Part shown: one piece after another, positions 60,776-64,000 of the stretch | How positions within the stretch are numbered: the stretch's first letter is position 1 | How the letters are laid out: each line of letters begins with the position of its first letter | Source: Paraburkholderia fungorum | Lineage (GTDB): Bacteria > Pseudomonadota > Gammaproteobacteria > Burkholderiales > Burkholderiaceae | Assembly: GCF_902833645.1 (NCBI RefSeq) | Contig: NZ_CADFGE010000015.1 | Location: forward strand, 186,001 to 250,000 | Reading direction: 5' to 3' | DNA length: 64,000 nucleotides | Notes under the pieces: model-generated | What the model was told of the DNA's origin: nothing | Databases searched by the model: none | Seen by the model: only the letters and a program-made list of their open reading frames with translations | Position numbers and translations under genes: made by a program

Positions 60776-61870
60776 ATGTCGAAATCGAAGGGTTCTCGCA
60801 TCGTCGCCTGGGCGATCGCTGCGGCTGTTGCCAACGCGCCGCTCGCCGTACTCCTGACACTTGCCACGCCGGCCGGAATCGATCGCGCGGTTGCCGCGAC
60901 ATCGAATACCGCCAGCGACGATTACGCGGCAACACGCTATCCGATCATCCTCGTACATGGCCTTACCGGCACCGACAAGTACCTCGGCGTACTCGACTAC
61001 TGGTACGGCATTCAGTCGGACCTCCAGCAGCACGGTGCAACCGTGTATGTGGCGAACCTTTCGGGTTTTCAAAGCGACGACGGTCCGAACGGCCGTGGCG
61101 AACAGTTGCTCGCTTACGTGAAGCAGGTTCTGGCGGCAACCGGTGCGCAGAAGGTAAACCTGATCGGTCACAGCCAGGGCGGCTTGACGTCGCGCTATGT
61201 CGCGGCGGTCGCGCCGGAACTCGTCGCTTCGGTGACCACCATCGGCACGCCGCATCGCGGTTCGGAGTTCGCCGACTTCGTGCAGGACGCGTTGAAAAAA
61301 GACCCGACCGGTCTTTCGACGCCGATCATCGGCGCCTTCGCGAATATATTCGGCATCCTGACGAGTAGCAGTCACAACACCAACCAGAACGCGGTAGCCG
61401 CGCTGCAAACGCTGACCACAGCGAACGCCGCCGCCTACAACCTGCGCTATCCGAGCGCGGGTCTCGGCGCACCGGGTTCGTGTCAAACCGGCGCGGCGAC
61501 TGAAACCGTCAACGGCAACACGCATCTGTTGTATTCGTGGGCGGGCAGCGCGATTCAACCCACGTCGATACTGGGCATTCCAGGTGCTACCGACACCAGT
61601 GTCGCGCCGCTCGATGCCGCCGACGTCCTCGATCCGTCGACACTCGTTTTGTACGGCACCGGCGCCATCATGCTGAGCCGACAGTCGGGGCAGAACGACG
61701 GCCTCGTCTCGGTGTGCAGCGCGCTCTACGGCAAGGTGCTCAGTACCAGCTATAAGTGGAATCACCTCGACGAAATCAACCAGTTGCTCGGCGTACGCGG
61801 CGCGAATGCAGCGGATCCGGTTGCGGTGATCCGTACGCAGGCTAACCGGTTGAAGACGCAAGGCGTGTGA
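60776..61870 (+). CDS. lipA: Secreted triacylglycerol lipase, Burkholderia subfamily I.2
   Basis: 364 residues, the length of the classic Burkholderia cepacia lipase precursor. A ~44-residue signal is followed by YPIILVHGLTGTDKYLGVLDYW, nucleophile S133 in LIGHSQGGLTSRY, the catalytic Asp in GQNDGLVSVCS and His in KWNHLDEINQ. Two cysteines (GSCQTG and SVCSAL) can form the known disulfide. It hydrolyses long-chain acylglycerols outside the cell, secreted by the type II system. The folding helper follows 5 bp later. Confidence 0.95.
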   Translation: MSKSKGSRIVAWAIAAAVANAPLAVLLTLATPAGIDRAVAATSNTASDDYAATRYPIILVHGLTGTDKYLGVLDYWYGIQSDLQQHGATVYVANLSGFQSDDGPNGRGEQLLAYVKQVLAATGAQKVNLIGHSQGGLTSRYVAAVAPELVASVTTIGTPHRGSEFADFVQDALKKDPTGLSTPIIGAFANIFGILTSSSHNTNQNAVAALQTLTTANAAAYNLRYPSAGLGAPGSCQTGAATETVNGNTHLLYSWAGSAIQPTSILGIPGATDTSVAPLDAADVLDPSTLVLYGTGAIMLSRQSGQNDGLVSVCSALYGKVLSTSYKWNHLDEINQLLGVRGANAADPVAVIRTQANRLKTQGV

Positions 61871-61874
61871 GCGG

Positions 61875-62972
61875 ATGCGGCGATTGGGTCGATTGGGGCG
61901 AGTAGGACGTTTTGGGCGGCAACGGGGCAGTGCGCGGAGTCAATGGCTGGCTTTTATCGCTGTGGGCGTGCTGTCGGCCGGCGCCGCGTTGTGGCTGAGT
62001 CGTGCGCCGCTCACGCATGAAGCGTCGGCACAAAAAACTGCGCGTGCCGCGAGTGCTGCGCAACAGGCGCCTGCTGTGAGTAAAACCGCGACCGCAGACG
62101 CATCGATGTCCGGAGCATTGCCCGCTTCGCTCGACGGATCGTCGCCGCCGCGCCTGGCAACCGACGGTCATGGCCACCTCGCGCGGACGCGTGCTGTCCG
62201 CGATTTCTTCGATTACTTCCTGACGACGCAAAATGAAATTTCAGCGGCGACGCTCGACGCCGTGGTGCGCCGTCAGATCGCGGCACAACTCGACGGCACG
62301 TCGGCCGCCGACGAAGCGCTGACCGTCTGGCAGCGCTACAACGCGTATCTCAAGGCGCTCGCGCAATTACCGGACAGTTCTCCGACGCAGAGCCAAAGCC
62401 AGAACCCGGGCGGCGCAAAGCCGAACTTCGACGCGCTGCAACTCTCACTCGATCAGCGCGACGCGTTGGGCGCGCGATTGCTGGGGGAATGGAACGAGCC
62501 GTTCTTCGGCGCTGAATCGCAGCGGCAACACACCGATCTGGCCCGCCTGCGCATCGCGTCGAATAACTCGCTCAGCGACGCGCAGAAAGCGGGCCGCCTC
62601 GCCGCGCTCGACGCCGCACTCCCGCCGGAAGTGCGCGCGGCTCACGAGCGTGCACGCCAGCAGCAGGCCGCGCTCGACGCGATCGCTCAGGCGCAGAAGC
62701 AAGGCGGTTCGCTCGATGCAATGCGTGCGCAGATCACGCAGACACTTGGGCCCGAAGCGGCGGAGCGCGTCGTGCAGATGCAGCAAGCCGACGACGCCTG
62801 GCAAGCCCGCTATGCGGACTACGCGAGCCAGCGCGCGCAAATTGACAAACAGGGTTTGCCGCCTCAGCAACACGACGCGCAGGTCGCCCAACTGCGTCAG
62901 CAGTTCTTCAGCAATCCGGGCGACGCCATGCGCGCGGCGTCGCTCGATCGCGGCAGCGGTTCAGCCAACTGA
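61875..62972 (+). CDS. lifO: Lipase-specific foldase (lipase chaperone)
   Basis: 365 residues. An N-terminal membrane anchor (about residues 23-42) and an Ala-rich linker precede the mini-domain with the Lif signature RxxFDYFL(S/T) (residues 106-117, TRAVRDFFDYFLTT) and a long helical second domain (LSDAQKAGRLAALDAALPPEVRAAHERARQQQAALDAIAQAQKQGG). It folds the lipase in the periplasm. Located directly after its substrate. Confidence 0.95.
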   Translation: MRRLGRLGRVGRFGRQRGSARSQWLAFIAVGVLSAGAALWLSRAPLTHEASAQKTARAASAAQQAPAVSKTATADASMSGALPASLDGSSPPRLATDGHGHLARTRAVRDFFDYFLTTQNEISAATLDAVVRRQIAAQLDGTSAADEALTVWQRYNAYLKALAQLPDSSPTQSQSQNPGGAKPNFDALQLSLDQRDALGARLLGEWNEPFFGAESQRQHTDLARLRIASNNSLSDAQKAGRLAALDAALPPEVRAAHERARQQQAALDAIAQAQKQGGSLDAMRAQITQTLGPEAAERVVQMQQADDAWQARYADYASQRAQIDKQGLPPQQHDAQVAQLRQQFFSNPGDAMRAASLDRGSGSAN

Positions 62973-63000
62973 GCCCGCTATTGCAGTTCGGCTTGGCCTC

Positions 63001-63828
63001 TCAACCCGGCGCCACGCCCGTCAACTGCGAATACACGTCGTGCGAGAGTTGCAACAGCACCTTGCGATCGATCCCGCCCGACACGGCATAGCCAAAGTCG
63101 CCATCGACCCAGTAGAACACGTTCACCGGCCCGTCCTGATACAGCTTGAACGCCGTGGTATTCGAACTCACCTGACGATGCGAGATGCACAGCGTCACGC
63201 GTTCGCCGTTTGGCCCGCGATACATGAATTGCGCAGTCGGCCCGTCGGCGCCCGGCAACAGGCGGCCGCCCGACAGGTTGAAACCGCTCTTCGAGAGCAT
63301 CGGCGGATGCACGTTGGTGCCGAGCCGGTTGGACAGCCATTGCACGAAATCCTGTTCGTGATCCGCGGTCATGTCAGCCGGCCGATCGATAGCCGGCATG
63401 TAGACCACATGCGCCACCGCGGCCTGCCGCGCAAGCATTTCCGAACTATCCGCGCTAACGGGACGCATATCCGCCTGACCTGCAATCGGCGCGACCACGT
63501 CCCGGCCCATATGCGTGCCCATGCCGATGCCTACACCCATCACCAGCGCCGCTGCCATGCCGGCAACCTGCGGCCAGTTGGCAGCAATATTCCAGCGGCG
63601 CTTGCCGGCCGCCGGGGTCTGCAGACGTTTGGGCACGGGCTCGCTCAGCACGCGGTCATAGCGTTCATGGAACATGTTGTTCAGCGAGAAATAGTCGCTG
63701 ACGCGGGCGGCCAGTTCGGGGTTCTGTTCGAGCGCGCGCTCCACTTCGACGCGCCGTTCGTCGGACAGCGTTCCGTCCACGTAGGCGTGCAGGTCTTCTT
63801 CGCCGATCGGCGTATGTTGGTCGCTCAT
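63001..63828 (-). CDS. Membrane-bound anti-sigma factor
   Basis: 275 residues. An N-terminal cytoplasmic anti-sigma region (GEEDLHAYVDGTLSDERRVEVERALEQNPELAARV), one membrane helix (about 88-106), and a periplasmic domain of ~165 residues (HVVYMPAIDRPADMTADHEQDFVQWLSNRLGT). It lacks the HxxxCxxC zinc motif. The stop codon of the sigma-factor gene overlaps its start by ATGA. It would hold the ECF sigma inactive until an envelope signal appears. Confidence 0.88.
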   Translation of the reverse strand: MSDQHTPIGEEDLHAYVDGTLSDERRVEVERALEQNPELAARVSDYFSLNNMFHERYDRVLSEPVPKRLQTPAAGKRRWNIAANWPQVAGMAAALVMGVGIGMGTHMGRDVVAPIAGQADMRPVSADSSEMLARQAAVAHVVYMPAIDRPADMTADHEQDFVQWLSNRLGTNVHPPMLSKSGFNLSGGRLLPGADGPTAQFMYRGPNGERVTLCISHRQVSSNTTAFKLYQDGPVNVFYWVDGDFGYAVSGGIDRKVLLQLSHDVYSQLTGVAPG

Positions 63829-64000
63829 CGCACCACCTGTAATTTTGCACCGGGCTGCGTGCCCGCCATCAACGCCCGAAGCCGCTCGCGTCCGCGCGAA
63901 AGACGCGACATCACCGTGCCGAGCGGAATGTTCAGCGCGAGGGCCACGTCGGCATAGCTCATTTCCTCGAGGCCGACCAGCAATACGACTTCTCGCTGCT
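63825..64000 (-). CDS. ECF RNA polymerase sigma factor (5' end outside window)
   Basis: Only the last 58 codons are present. The region reads as sigma-70 region 4: QREVVLLVGLEEMSYADVAL ... IPLGTVMSRLSRGRERLRA, the promoter -35 recognition helix-turn-helix. It precedes and overlaps the anti-sigma gene. Name and group are unknown because the rest is cut off. Confidence 0.9.
   Translation of the reverse strand, partial: QREVVLLVGLEEMSYADVALALNIPLGTVMSRLSRGRERLRALMAGTQPGAKLQVVR

Overview
The window looks like chromosomal DNA of a Burkholderia-sensu-lato beta-proteobacterium, most likely Paraburkholderia or a close relative. This is inferred from high GC, dense ATGA-coupled operons, a Burkholderia-type lipase/foldase pair, an OmpC-type porin, small DUF4148- and DUF3331-like proteins and a long repeat of a type I associate with this group. 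No rRNA, tRNA, CRISPR array, transposase or prophage gene was recognised. About 59 protein genes are called; two are cut by the window edges (a LysR regulator at the left, an ECF sigma factor at the right).

Layout. 1-4.3 kb: LysR/PRISE-like reductase divergent pair, a lipoprotein nucleoside hydrolase and a second LysR gene. 4.35-5.24 kb: a non-coding element with two ~256-bp inverted arms. 5.2-7.6 kb: zinc alcohol dehydrogenase divergent from an AraC regulator. 7.6-12.0 kb: molybdopterin oxidoreductase, cytochrome b and a secreted protein, divergent from a response regulator/histidine kinase pair. 12.0-15.9 kb: two VOC proteins, a tandem-PAS diguanylate cyclase and a D-2-hydroxyacid dehydrogenase. 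16.1-20.8 kb: a three-gene Mo/Fe-S/membrane-anchor complex resembling quinone-linked sulfite dehydrogenase (SoeABC), convergent with a B12-dependent ribonucleotide reductase (20.8-23.4 kb). 23.8-31.6 kb: DUF3331-like protein, AI-2E-type permease, secreted esterase, OpgC-like protein, porin, NUDIX hydrolase and DeoR regulator.

32-45 kb is a redox island: two separate xanthine-oxidase-family dehydrogenase cassettes, each with a Tat-exported Mo subunit, a double [2Fe-2S] subunit and a tri-haem cytochrome c, but with different gene order. Between them lie a DUF3465-like protein, an NlpD-like LysM/LytM lipoprotein, an alpha/beta hydrolase and a conserved hypothetical gene. 45-51.5 kb is a seven-gene ABC-transport operon that joins a polyamine-type importer to a polar-amino-acid importer with only one ATPase gene; a divergent GcvA-type LysR gene lies upstream. 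53-64 kb: ChaA-like antiporter, BON protein, 3-methyladenine glycosylase, DUF4148 protein, CBS protein, GTP cyclohydrolase II, NmrA-like/AraC divergent pair with a small downstream ORF, lipase plus its foldase, and an ECF sigma/anti-sigma pair.

The genes worth most attention are the exported redox systems (7.6-9.8, 16-20.8, 32-36.8 and 41-45 kb), all molybdenum-dependent and feeding electrons to cytochromes or quinones. No gene set clearly forms a wholly new system. The best candidates for something undescribed are the inverted-repeat element, the two divergent dehydrogenase cassettes, the hybrid ABC operon and a possible small RNA near 56.7 kb. All functional names rest on reading motifs by eye.
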